A stretch of 64,000 nt of DNA from Leucobacter chromiisoli (GTDB lineage Bacteria; Actinomycetota; Actinomycetes; Actinomycetales; Microbacteriaceae): assembly GCF_016522505.1 (NCBI RefSeq), contig NZ_JAEHOH010000007.1:61291-125290 (forward strand), in the 5' to 3' direction. Below, in pieces: positions 54,236 through 62,563 of the stretch; the first letter of the stretch is position 1; the number at the start of each line of letters is the position of its first letter. A model generated the notes under the pieces. It was not told where the DNA came from. It searched no databases and saw only the letters and a program-made list of their open reading frames with translations. The position numbers were made by a program, and so were the translations under genes.

Positions 54236-55498
54236 TCAGTCCCGGATCGTCTCCCGGCGCGGCTCCGCCGCGGTCCCGACGGCCTCCGCCGCCTCCGCGA
54301 GCTCCAGCGCCGCCTCGATCGAGGCGGCTCGGAGCGGGGCGCGCTCCGTCTCCAGCGGGCGCTTGAACCCCGCGCCCGTCAACAGGCAGACGACGCGCTC
54401 CCCGGCCGACACGAGCCCGCGCTCGCGGAGCCCGGTCAGCGCGGCGACGCCGATGGCGCCCGCCGGCTCGACGTGCACGCCGGAGCGCTCCGCGAGGGTG
54501 CGTCGCTCGGAGGCGGTGCGCGCGTCGGGCACCGCGATGGCGGATCCGCCCGAGCGGCGCACCATCTCGAGCGTGAGCGTGCCGTCGTGCGCGTAGCCCC
54601 GCAGCGGGTCGTCGAGGCCCGACACGTCGGTCGTCACCCGCTCCCACTCGGTCACACGGTCCTCGCCCCGGTCCCAGGCCCTGGCGATCGGGCTGCAGCC
54701 CTCGGGCTGCGCGGCGATGACGCGGGGAACCGCGTCGACGAGGCCCCAGTCCCGCAGATCCTCGAACCCGGCGACCACGCCGTGCACGAGCGGCCCCGCG
54801 CTCGTCGGCACGATCACCGCGTCGGGCGCCTCGCCGAGCTGACGGAACAGGTCGTACGCGGTGCTCCGCAGCGCGGCGACCGCGGCCGGGTTCACGTAGG
54901 TGGTCGTCACGTTCGCGAACCCGGAGCGGCGACCCAGCTCCTTCGCCACGGCGAAGGAGACGCTGTAGTCGCCCTCGACGAGCAGCTGCACGGCCCCGTA
55001 CGCGCCGCTCGCCAGCAGCTTGCCGGGCGGGGTGCCGGCCGGCATCACCAGGACGACCGGGATGCCGGCCCTCGCGCCGTAGGCGGCCGCCGAGGCCGCC
55101 GCATTGCCGCTCGACGCGCACACGATGCCCCTGCTGCCCTGCGCCGCGGCCTGCGCGACCCCCGCGGCCACCGCCCGGTCCTTGAAGGAGCCGGTCGGGC
55201 ACAGATGGTCGAGCTTCAGGTGGGCGGACGCGAGGCCGTGCCGCTCGGCGAGGTTCGCGTCCGGGAGCAGCGGGGTCATGGTCTCGCCGAGGCTGAACCG
55301 GGATCCCTCGGGATCCAGGCCCAGCGGCTCGGCGTACTGCCAGATCCCCGGAGCCCCCTCGCGCACGCTGAACGCGCCGCCGCGGCGCCGCGCGGAGACC
55401 GGCGCCTCGCAGCTCAGGCAGGGGGATGCGTGCCCGTCCGCGTGGATCCTTCCGCACGCGACGCAGTGCAGCTCCCAGACGGCCTCGTGGCGCTCCAT
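54236..55498 (-). CDS. Threonine synthase-like PLP-dependent enzyme
   Basis: Fold-type II PLP enzyme (420 aa). Residues 1-32 form a zinc-ribbon-like head with Cys12, Cys15, Cys27 and Cys30; PLP-binding Lys106 is in PTGSFKDRAVA; SSGNAAASAAAYGARAG and the C-terminal LLTGAGFKRP are typical of threonine synthases and of related dehydratases/ammonia-lyases. Biosynthetic threonine synthase genes normally sit with hom and thrB, which are absent here, so a catabolic beta-elimination on an amino acid or amino sugar acid is more likely. It starts 8 nt after the oxidoreductase gene. Family confident; reaction uncertain. Confidence 0.82.
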   Translation of the reverse strand: MERHEAVWELHCVACGRIHADGHASPCLSCEAPVSARRRGGAFSVREGAPGIWQYAEPLGLDPEGSRFSLGETMTPLLPDANLAERHGLASAHLKLDHLCPTGSFKDRAVAAGVAQAAAQGSRGIVCASSGNAAASAAAYGARAGIPVVLVMPAGTPPGKLLASGAYGAVQLLVEGDYSVSFAVAKELGRRSGFANVTTTYVNPAAVAALRSTAYDLFRQLGEAPDAVIVPTSAGPLVHGVVAGFEDLRDWGLVDAVPRVIAAQPEGCSPIARAWDRGEDRVTEWERVTTDVSGLDDPLRGYAHDGTLTLEMVRRSGGSAIAVPDARTASERRTLAERSGVHVEPAGAIGVAALTGLRERGLVSAGERVVCLLTGAGFKRPLETERAPLRAASIEAALELAEAAEAVGTAAEPRRETIRD

Positions 55499-55506
55499 GC
55501 CGATCG

Positions 55507-56538
55507 TCAGCCCAGCAGGTCGGCGAGCTTCACGGGCTGCCCGGTCTCGATCGAGCGCAGGCAGGCCTCGATCATGGCGGTGTTGACCATGCCCTCGCGG
55601 AAGGTGCACTCGGGCGTCTTGCCGTCGAGCACGCAGTCGACGAAGTACTTCATCGGCGAGTACATGTAGTGGTTCAGCTGGCCCCAGCGGTCCCGCTTGC
55701 CGAGGGGCACCCACGGGTAGGAGTACTTCTCGGGGGTGGCGAACGAGATGCCCGAGAAGTCCTGGTCGTACTCGATCTTCCCGGTCTCGCTGTAGAGCAC
55801 CATGTGGCAGTCGGTGACGCTCGGGTTGGAGTTGGGCACCACCCACGACGTCTCGAAGGTGACGTTCGCGCCCGAGGGGAACGACACCATCGCCTGCATC
55901 GCGTCGAACGTGTCGACGCCCTTCTGCTGCAGGATCCCCTTGTGCCCCGTCGCGTAGATCGTCTCGGGGACCTCGTCGATGATCCACGTCATGAGGTCGA
56001 ACAGGTGCGGGAACAGGAACCAGTGGGGGCCGGAGCGGCCCGCCCAGGACAGCCACTTCTCCGCCACCTCGATGGCGTCCGAGAGCCGGATGTAGCCCAT
56101 GTGGGGCTTGCCCATCTCGCCCGACGCCACCGTGTCCTTCACCATCGACCACTGGGGGTCCCAGCGCAGGTGGAAGTCGACCATGGACAGGCCGCTCGAG
56201 GCCTCCGCGAGTCGCACGAGCTCCTTCGCCTCGTCCAGCGAGGTGGTCAGAGGCTTCTCGACGAGCACGTTCTTGTTCGCCTCGAGCAGCGTCGAGACGG
56301 GGCCGAAGTGGGCGTGGTCGGGGGTCGCCACGCTGAAGGTGGTGATGTCGCTCGACGCGAGCTCGTCCACGCTCGTCGTCCAGTCGCAGCCGATCCTCGA
56401 GGCCACCTCGCGGGCCCGCTCCTCGTTCATGTCGCAGACCACGGCGACCTCGCTGCGGTGGTAGTCGTCGTACACCAGCGGGTGGTTCTGGCCCCAGATC
56501 CCGAGGCCGACCACTCCGACCTTGAGCTTCTCAGTCAT
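55507..56538 (-). CDS. Gfo/Idh/MocA family NAD(P)-dependent oxidoreductase
   Basis: Sugar or inositol dehydrogenase type (343 aa). Rossmann loop VGVVGLGIWGQNH at residues 7-19, the conserved Glu-Lys-Pro in VLVEKPLTT, and the C-terminal half with DFHLRWDPQW and GPHWFLFPHLFDLMTW, where His residues usually act in catalysis. ATG 56538 follows AAAGGA. Enzymes of this family oxidise hydroxyls of sugars or sugar acids; here it could oxidise an amino sugar to its lactone or epimerise an intermediate. It lies between the aldehyde dehydrogenase and the threonine-synthase-like genes of the operon. Confidence 0.88.
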   Translation of the reverse strand: MTEKLKVGVVGLGIWGQNHPLVYDDYHRSEVAVVCDMNEERAREVASRIGCDWTTSVDELASSDITTFSVATPDHAHFGPVSTLLEANKNVLVEKPLTTSLDEAKELVRLAEASSGLSMVDFHLRWDPQWSMVKDTVASGEMGKPHMGYIRLSDAIEVAEKWLSWAGRSGPHWFLFPHLFDLMTWIIDEVPETIYATGHKGILQQKGVDTFDAMQAMVSFPSGANVTFETSWVVPNSNPSVTDCHMVLYSETGKIEYDQDFSGISFATPEKYSYPWVPLGKRDRWGQLNHYMYSPMKYFVDCVLDGKTPECTFREGMVNTAMIEACLRSIETGQPVKLADLLG

Positions 56539-56627
56539 TCGATCGTTCCTTTCGTCGTCGTTCTTCTGTTCGTCGTGCCGCCGATGCGCCGCACTGCGCG
56601 ATTCGTCGCGCGTCCCCCGAGCGCCGG

Positions 56628-58070
56628 TCAGAACGTCGTCACGTCGAACGTGATCGTCTTGATCTCGGTCATCTCGAGGAGGGTGTGCATGCCGCCGAGG
56701 CGGCCGAGACCCGACATGGTCCCGCTGCCGCCGCCGAACGGCATGTGGATCTCCCAGTAGGTGGAGGCGTCGTTGATGTTCACGATGCCCGTGCGGAGGC
56801 GCTCCGCCACCGCGAAGGCGCGCGCCGCGGAGCGGCTCCACACCGCGCTGCACAGCCCGAACTGGGGCGCCTGCGCGATCTCGACCGCCTCCTCGGCCGA
56901 GTCGACCGGCACCAGCGGCACGATCGGGCCGAAGCTCTCGTAGCGCACGACGTCGGCCTCCGCCGGCACGCCCGTCAGCACCGTCGGAGCGTAGTAGAGG
57001 CTGCTCGGGTCGTCGCGGCGGCCGCCGGCGGCGACCGATGCGCCCCGCCCCTCCGCGTCGAGGATGTGCGCGTCCATCTTCGCCGCGGTCGCCTCGTTGT
57101 TGAGCGGCCCCATCGTCGTGCCGGGATCGGCGGGATCGCCGCTGACGATGCTCCGCGTCTCCTCGAGCACGAGCGCGGCGAGCTCGTCGTGCACGCCCCG
57201 CTCGACGAGCACGACCTCGGTCGCGGCGCACACCTGGCCGCCGTTGAAGTAGGCGCCCGCCGCGATCGCCTTCGCGGCGGCGGGAAGATCGGCGTCGTCG
57301 AGCACGATCGTCGGCCCGTTGCCGCCGAGCTCCAGGAGCAGGGGCTTCCCGGCGGCCCGCCTCGCGATCGACATCCCCGTCGCGGTCGAGCCGGTGAAGC
57401 CGACGCCGTCGATGTCGGGGTGCCCGACCAGCGCGTCGCCGACCACGTCTCCGGGGCCCGTGACGAGGTTCAGGGCGCCGGCGGGGATCCCGCTGGCCGC
57501 GAGCACCTCCGCGAACCTCACGGCCACGTGCGAGGTCGACGGGGCCGGGACCCACACGACGGCGTTGCCGGTGGCGAGCGCCGGGGCCAGGTACTCGGTG
57601 GGGATGTTCACCGGGAAGTTCCACGGGGTGATCACCGCGTACACGCCGCGCGGGCGGCGCACGCTGAGCACCTTCTTATTGGGGTTCTCGGCGTGCGGCA
57701 CGACGCCGTCGAGGTGACGCACGTGACCGGCCGCGTCGCGGAAGCCCTTCGCGGCGGTCAGGATCTCGCCGCGCGCCTCCGCCTCGAGCGGCTTGCCCTG
57801 ATCCTCGCTGAGGGCCCGGGCGAGCTCGTCGGCGTGCTCGACGATGGCGGCCGCCACCGCCTCGCACCACTCGGCGCGCTGCTCGACGCTCGTGGCCGCC
57901 AGCTCGGCCGCCGCGCCGCGCGCCGCGCGCACCGCCCGGTCGACGTCCTCGACGGTGCCGAGCGCGACGTCCGCCAGGCGCTCGCCCGTGGCCGGGTTGT
58001 ACGCGGCGAAGGACTCGCCGCCGGCGGGATCGACCCACTCGCCGCCGATCAGAAGCCTGTGCTGTGTCAT
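56628..58070 (-). CDS. NAD(P)-dependent aldehyde dehydrogenase
   Basis: Oxidises an aldehyde to the acid (480 aa, classical ALDH length). Asn151 (PWNFPVN), Glu247 (LLELGGNGP) and nucleophile Cys281 (NGGQVCAATE) are all present, with cofactor segment GFTGSTATG. The end INDASTYWEIHMPFGGGSGTMSGLGRLGG is typical of semialdehyde and sugar-aldehyde dehydrogenases. It lies 21 nt behind the transporter permease and probably acts on the imported compound or on an aldehyde from retro-aldol cleavage; substrate open. Confidence 0.9.
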   Translation of the reverse strand: MTQHRLLIGGEWVDPAGGESFAAYNPATGERLADVALGTVEDVDRAVRAARGAAAELAATSVEQRAEWCEAVAAAIVEHADELARALSEDQGKPLEAEARGEILTAAKGFRDAAGHVRHLDGVVPHAENPNKKVLSVRRPRGVYAVITPWNFPVNIPTEYLAPALATGNAVVWVPAPSTSHVAVRFAEVLAASGIPAGALNLVTGPGDVVGDALVGHPDIDGVGFTGSTATGMSIARRAAGKPLLLELGGNGPTIVLDDADLPAAAKAIAAGAYFNGGQVCAATEVVLVERGVHDELAALVLEETRSIVSGDPADPGTTMGPLNNEATAAKMDAHILDAEGRGASVAAGGRRDDPSSLYYAPTVLTGVPAEADVVRYESFGPIVPLVPVDSAEEAVEIAQAPQFGLCSAVWSRSAARAFAVAERLRTGIVNINDASTYWEIHMPFGGGSGTMSGLGRLGGMHTLLEMTEIKTITFDVTTF

Positions 58071-58091
58071 GGTGGTTCTCCTAACTGGTGG

Positions 58092-58910
58092 TTACTTGAC
58101 CGCGCCGAAGGTGAGGCCGCTCACGATGTGCCTGCGGAAGATGAAGAAGAGGAGCATGGGCACGATCATGCTCATCACCGCGGTGGCGCCGATGTAGGTC
58201 CAGTTCACGCCGCTCGTGGCGTAGAAGCTCAGGGCGCGGACGGTGAGGGGGATGCTGTCCCCGCTCGTCAGCGGCATCACGAACAGCAGGTTGTTCCAGC
58301 CGAAGCAGAACACGAAGATCCCGGCGACCAGCAGCCCGGGCCTGAGCACCGGGAGGAACACCTGCACCAGGATCCGCCAGCGGGAGCAGCCGTCGAGCAG
58401 CGCGGCCTCCTCGATCTCGACCGGGAGCTCCTCGAAGAAGCTCCGCAGCAGCAGGACCGCGAGCGGGATCGAGAAGGTCTGGAACGCGATCACCGCGGCC
58501 CAGTTCGTGCCGACGACGCCGATCGTGGTGAGCATGATGAAGAGGGGGATGACGAAGACGACGGGCGGGGCGAGCATCAGGCTGAGGTACCACATCCCGA
58601 GCAGGTTCCTGCCGCGATAGCGCCAGCGCGTGAGGCCGTAGCAGGCCATGATGGCGAGCGGCATGGCGACGAGCGTGGCGAGGCCGGCCTGCACGACGCT
58701 CGCGAGCAGTGAGCTCAGGCCGCCCCCCGACGAGAACAGGTAGGCGAAGGGCCCGAAGTCCGGCGTGAAGACGAGTTGCAGCGGCTCGTTCGCGGTGATG
58801 TCCGTCGGCCTGATGGCCATGAGCAGCATCCAGAGGACCGGAGCGAGGAACACCAGCGACGCGATGATGAGGAGGGCGTACTGCAGCACCCGCAGGATGA
58901 CTCTAGACAT
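58092..58910 (-). CDS. Carbohydrate ABC importer permease, MalG type
   Basis: Second membrane subunit (272 aa, six helices) of a CUT1 importer. The ATPase-contact EAA loop is clear: EEAALLDGCSRWRILVQVFLPVLRPGL at about residues 161-187. The N-terminus starts directly with a helix (YALLIIASLVFLAPVLW). It overlaps the MalF-type gene by eight bases. No ATPase gene is present in the operon, so a shared ATPase encoded elsewhere (MsiK type in actinobacteria) is expected. Confidence 0.92.
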   Translation of the reverse strand: MSRVILRVLQYALLIIASLVFLAPVLWMLLMAIRPTDITANEPLQLVFTPDFGPFAYLFSSGGGLSSLLASVVQAGLATLVAMPLAIMACYGLTRWRYRGRNLLGMWYLSLMLAPPVVFVIPLFIMLTTIGVVGTNWAAVIAFQTFSIPLAVLLLRSFFEELPVEIEEAALLDGCSRWRILVQVFLPVLRPGLLVAGIFVFCFGWNNLLFVMPLTSGDSIPLTVRALSFYATSGVNWTYIGATAVMSMIVPMLLFFIFRRHIVSGLTFGAVK

Positions 58911-59850
58911 TCCGCGTCCTTCCCTTGCGGTTCGACACGACGAAGTAGACGTTGATGAACACGCCCACGATGATCGACGCGAGCATCGTCAGCGCCGAGG
59001 CGAACCCGATGTTGTAGCTGTTGAGGCCCGCCATGAAGATCTCGAAGCCGACGGTGGTCGTGCTGCCGCCGGGGCCGCCCCGGGTCTGCACGTAGATGAT
59101 GTCGAACACGTTGAACGACTGGATGAAGCGCAGCAGCGCGACCGTCGCGAGCGCCGTGCCGATCATCGGGAGCGTGATCGAGCTCAGGATCCTGAACCCG
59201 CCCGCCCCGTCGACCCTCGCGGCCTCCACCACGTCCTGGGGCACGCCCTGCAGCGCGGCGAGCGCGATCAGCGCGACGAACGGGGTCCACTGCCAGATGT
59301 CGGTGATCATGAGGGCCGGCATCGCGCTCGCGGGATCGCCCAGGATCCCGGCCTCCGGCACGTGGATCCCGAGCTTCTCCATGACGGCGGGCACGAGACC
59401 GGTGCCCGAGGTGTACATGCTGCGGAAGGTGAGACCCGCGATGGCGGGGGCGATGGCCACGGGCATGATGAGGATCGCGCGGGCGACGCCGACGCCGACG
59501 AGGCGCTCGCGCAGCAGCAGGGCGAGCGCGACGCCGAGCACCATCTCGACGGCGGTGACGACGATGCAGAAGGTGAGCGTGTTGACGATCGCGCCGAGGA
59601 AGTCGGGGTCGCCGAGCGCACGCGCGTAGTTGGCGAACCCCACGAAACCGCCGGGCTCCACTGAGACGCCGAGGTTGTAGAACCGGAAGCTGTTGAAGAC
59701 CGCGAAGATCAGCGGGTAGAGGCTCACGATCAGCAGCACCAGGATGCTGGGGATCAGCCAGGGGGCGGGTCCGCTGAAGAAGCGCCGGCTCCGTGACGAA
59801 CCCGGCGGCGCTACCACCGGGTGCGCCGAGGTGTGCAGCTTGTCAGCCAT
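58903..59850 (-). CDS. Carbohydrate ABC importer permease, MalF type
   Basis: First membrane subunit (315 aa, six helices, without the large periplasmic loop of E. coli MalF). EAA loop: VEAARVDGAGGFRILSSITLPMI near residues 208-230. The hydrophilic N-terminus of about 30 residues is common in actinobacterial members. It follows the binding-protein gene after about 60 nt and overlaps the MalG-type gene. CUT1 systems import oligosaccharides, sugar acids and glycerol phosphates. Confidence 0.92.
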   Translation of the reverse strand: MADKLHTSAHPVVAPPGSSRSRRFFSGPAPWLIPSILVLLIVSLYPLIFAVFNSFRFYNLGVSVEPGGFVGFANYARALGDPDFLGAIVNTLTFCIVVTAVEMVLGVALALLLRERLVGVGVARAILIMPVAIAPAIAGLTFRSMYTSGTGLVPAVMEKLGIHVPEAGILGDPASAMPALMITDIWQWTPFVALIALAALQGVPQDVVEAARVDGAGGFRILSSITLPMIGTALATVALLRFIQSFNVFDIIYVQTRGGPGGSTTTVGFEIFMAGLNSYNIGFASALTMLASIIVGVFINVYFVVSNRKGRTRNV

Positions 59851-59910
59851 AAGACGTGCATTCCTTCCTGGACGGGTGCCCGGCCCATGCGGCCGGGCAC
59901 CCGGCTCGGA

Positions 59911-61368
59911 TCAACCGGCGAGCTCCTGGAGCAGCGGCTCCGTGCCGTCGCGGGGGGCGTCGTAGCTCTCGCCCTCCCAGGGGATGAAGCCCTCCTCCTC
60001 GAGGATCGACGCGAGGTCCGAGTTGATCCGCTCGGCGGTCTCCTCGCCCGTCATGTCGTCGACGAGCATCTTGTTGAGCGTGTTGCCGATGCTCTGCTCG
60101 AGCGTCGCGTAGTTCTGGATCGGCGGGCGCACCGTCTTGCCGTTGCCCTCGTTGATCATCTCCAGCTGCACGGGCAGGCTCGGGTACGCCTCGACGAGCT
60201 CGGCGTCCTCGTACAGCGACGCCCGGCTGAAGTCGGAGAACTGCCGCATGTCGAGCAGGGCCATCTTCTTCTGGGTCTCGGCGCTGCTCGCCCACTTCAC
60301 GAACTCCCAGGCCGCGTCCTTCTTCCCGGAGTTGGCGCCCACGCCGAAGGCGAAGCCGCCGATGTTGATCACCTGGTCCTGACCCGGCTCCTGGGGCATC
60401 GCCGCCAGCGCGTAGTCGTCGACCGCGGCCGACTCGGTCGTGCCCATGTACTCGGTGCGCTGCACCAGGTAGGAGTAGGGCGTCCAGTGGTACATCATGC
60501 CGACGTCGCCCGAGCCGAAGCGGGTGCCGGCGTCGAACCAGAGATAGTTGATCGACTCGGCGGGCGAGTTCTTGTAGAGCTCGCGGTAGAACTCCATCGA
60601 CTCGACGCTCTCCTCGGAGTCCCAGGTGGGCGTGAAATCCCACTCCGAGGCGTCCGGGAAGGCCTCGAACCAGCGCGCGCCCTTGCTCGCGGCGAGCTGC
60701 GTGTACATGTGGTTGATGGGCTGCGGCCCCGACCCGAGCACGACCGTGCCGTACATGTCGGTGCCGTCGACGTTCTGCCCCTGGATCTGCTCGACGATCT
60801 CCATGTACCGGTCCCAGGTCCAGTCCTCGGAGGCCTCCTGCGGCGGAGCCTCGATCCCGAGCGCCTCGAAGACGCTGGGACGGTAGAAGACGGCGGCGCC
60901 GTACGTCGCGACCGGCAGGGTGTAGAGCTCGCCCTTCCACTCGCTGAGGCTGTGCAGGGAGGCGGGCACGAAGTCCTCGATCTGCACCTCGTCGTTGTCC
61001 TCGACGATCCGCTCGCTGAGCGGCTCGAGCCACCCCGACTCCGCGAAGCGCGAGAGCCACATCGAGTCGGGCGCGATGACGTCGATGTCACCCTGGTTCG
61101 CCGTGAACGAGTTCGTCGCACGGGAGTTGAGGGTGTCGTAGTCGACACCCTCGAGATTGACCGTGATGCCCGTCTCCTCCTCGAATTCGGGCAGCACCTC
61201 CTCCAGCGCGTAGAAGAACGGATCCTGCAGCGCGAGGACGTTGATCTCGGTACCCGAGAGATCGCCGTCGGAGCCGCCTGAGTCCGGAGCAGAACACGCC
61301 GTCATCGCGATCGCCGCCGTGGCGATCACCGCGATGCCGCCGCTGATGCGTGAGGGCTTCACTCGCAT
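59911..61368 (-). CDS. Extracellular solute-binding lipoprotein, CUT1 family
   Basis: Binding protein of the MalFG-type importer (485 aa, SBP_bac_1). Signal peptide with lipobox AMTAC, Cys25 as lipid site. INVLALQDPFFYALEEVLPEFEEETGI begins the mature domain; NSFTANQGDIDVIAPDSMWL and GDVGMMYHWTPYSYL are segments of the substrate cleft, rich in aromatic residues as for carbohydrates. It is somewhat longer than the usual 420-450 aa. AGGAGG lies 4-5 nt upstream of the ATG. First gene of the 11-gene operon, directly behind the IclR-type box. Confidence 0.9.
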   Translation of the reverse strand: MRVKPSRISGGIAVIATAAIAMTACSAPDSGGSDGDLSGTEINVLALQDPFFYALEEVLPEFEEETGITVNLEGVDYDTLNSRATNSFTANQGDIDVIAPDSMWLSRFAESGWLEPLSERIVEDNDEVQIEDFVPASLHSLSEWKGELYTLPVATYGAAVFYRPSVFEALGIEAPPQEASEDWTWDRYMEIVEQIQGQNVDGTDMYGTVVLGSGPQPINHMYTQLAASKGARWFEAFPDASEWDFTPTWDSEESVESMEFYRELYKNSPAESINYLWFDAGTRFGSGDVGMMYHWTPYSYLVQRTEYMGTTESAAVDDYALAAMPQEPGQDQVINIGGFAFGVGANSGKKDAAWEFVKWASSAETQKKMALLDMRQFSDFSRASLYEDAELVEAYPSLPVQLEMINEGNGKTVRPPIQNYATLEQSIGNTLNKMLVDDMTGEETAERINSDLASILEEEGFIPWEGESYDAPRDGTEPLLQELAG

Positions 61369-61385
61369 AATTCCTCCTGGTTGTC

Positions 61386-61405
61386 ACTCGACGCTGTTGT
61401 CGAGT
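61386..61405. promoter_or_regulatory. Inverted repeat in binding-protein leader
   Basis: Perfect arms ACTCGAC and GTCGAGT with a 6-base spacer, about 18 nt upstream of the binding-protein ATG. It could be a second regulator site or an mRNA hairpin close to the ribosome site. Confidence 0.35.
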
Positions 61406-61422
61406 AGCGGGCAGTTCATTAT

Positions 61423-61445
61423 ATTCTGGAAGCCTATTCCAAAAT
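61423..61445. promoter_or_regulatory. IclR-type box in divergent promoter
   Basis: ATTCTGGAA-N5-TTCCAAAAT with a perfect TGGAA-N5-TTCCA core (61427-61441), 55 nt upstream of the binding-protein start and 90 nt upstream of the sugar kinase start. The spacing would allow one site to control both directions. Same layout as the box at 47280-47302. Confidence 0.68.
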
Positions 61446-61534
61446 CAAGACGCATTTGGTTACAGTGTTGCTGCGGGGCTGTTACGGCACCGAGGCGAGA
61501 CAGCCCGCCCCGAGACACCCGCAAGGAGAGCGAC

Positions 61535-62563
61535 GTGACAGAGTTCCCCATCGAGCGAGGCCCGCAGCCCCCCGAAGTCGAGGTGCTCTGCATCGGAGAG
61601 ACCATGGTGATGGTCGCCCCCACCCCGCCCGGCCCGCTCACGGACCCCGGCACCGCGCTCAGACTGAGCATCGGAGGCGCCGAGTCGAACGTCGCGATGA
61701 GCCTGGCCCAGCTCGGCATCTCCGCGGGCTGGTGGAGCCGGCTGAGCGACGATCCCCTGGGGCACTTCGTGCACGACCTCATCGCGGAGCACCTCGTCGA
61801 CACCCGCAGCGTCGAGTTCGACGAGATCCGCCCCACCGGCCTGTACCTGAAGGATCAGGCCTCGGGCGAGACCAGGGTCACCTACTACCGCCAGGGCTCG
61901 GCCGCGTCGGCGATGTCGCCCCGCGACCGCGGGCGGCTGCCGGCCTGGACGAGGCTCCTGCACCTCTCCGGCATCACGCCCGCGCTGTCGCCCGGCGCGG
62001 ACGCCCTGGTCGAGGAGCTCCTCGACGCGCCCCGGCCGGCCGGGCGGCGGGTCTCCTTCGACATCAACCACCGGCCTCCCCTCTGGAGCGCTGAGGAGGC
62101 CGGCGCCCGGCTGCACGCACTCGCGGCCAAGGCCGACATCGTCTTCGTCGGCCTCGACGAGGCGCACCGCATCTGGAACACCGCCACCCCCGACGAGGTG
62201 CGCGCGCTCCTGCCCGCCGTGCCCCAGCTCGTGGTCAAGGACGGGCCCCGGGCGGCCTGCGCCTACACCGCCGCGGGGGTCACCCGCGTACCCGCACCGC
62301 CCGCCGAGGTCACCGAGGTGGTCGGAGCCGGCGACGCGTTCGCGGCGGGCTATCTCGCCGCCGAGCTCCGGGGGCTTCCGACCCGCCGGGCGCTCATGGC
62401 GGGTCACCTCGCGGCCCGGGAGGCCATCAAGATCACCTCGGACGTGCCCGCCCTGCCGCGCCTGGACTCGCTGCTCGACGAGGCGCCCCGCATCTGGGCC
62501 GCCGCGGATGCGCCGCTGCGCCCCGCACCCGACAGCCCGCCCCTCGCGAAGGAGAACCGATGA
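61535..62563 (+). CDS. PfkB-family sugar kinase, probable 2-keto-3-deoxygluconate kinase
   Basis: Phosphorylates a sugar acid with ATP (342 aa, ribokinase/PfkB fold). First signature IGGAESNVAMSLAQLG near residues 47-62; second signature VGAGDAFAAGYLAAELRG with catalytic Asp near residue 268. GSAASAMSPRD and the anion-hole region are as in KDG kinases (YYRxGSAA pattern). GTG start at 61535 with AAGGAGAG upstream. It is followed, with a 4-base overlap, by the KDPG-aldolase-like gene, which supports 2-keto-3-deoxygluconate (or the galacto form) as substrate. Confidence 0.85.
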   Translation: MTEFPIERGPQPPEVEVLCIGETMVMVAPTPPGPLTDPGTALRLSIGGAESNVAMSLAQLGISAGWWSRLSDDPLGHFVHDLIAEHLVDTRSVEFDEIRPTGLYLKDQASGETRVTYYRQGSAASAMSPRDRGRLPAWTRLLHLSGITPALSPGADALVEELLDAPRPAGRRVSFDINHRPPLWSAEEAGARLHALAAKADIVFVGLDEAHRIWNTATPDEVRALLPAVPQLVVKDGPRAACAYTAAGVTRVPAPPAEVTEVVGAGDAFAAGYLAAELRGLPTRRALMAGHLAAREAIKITSDVPALPRLDSLLDEAPRIWAAADAPLRPAPDSPPLAKENR

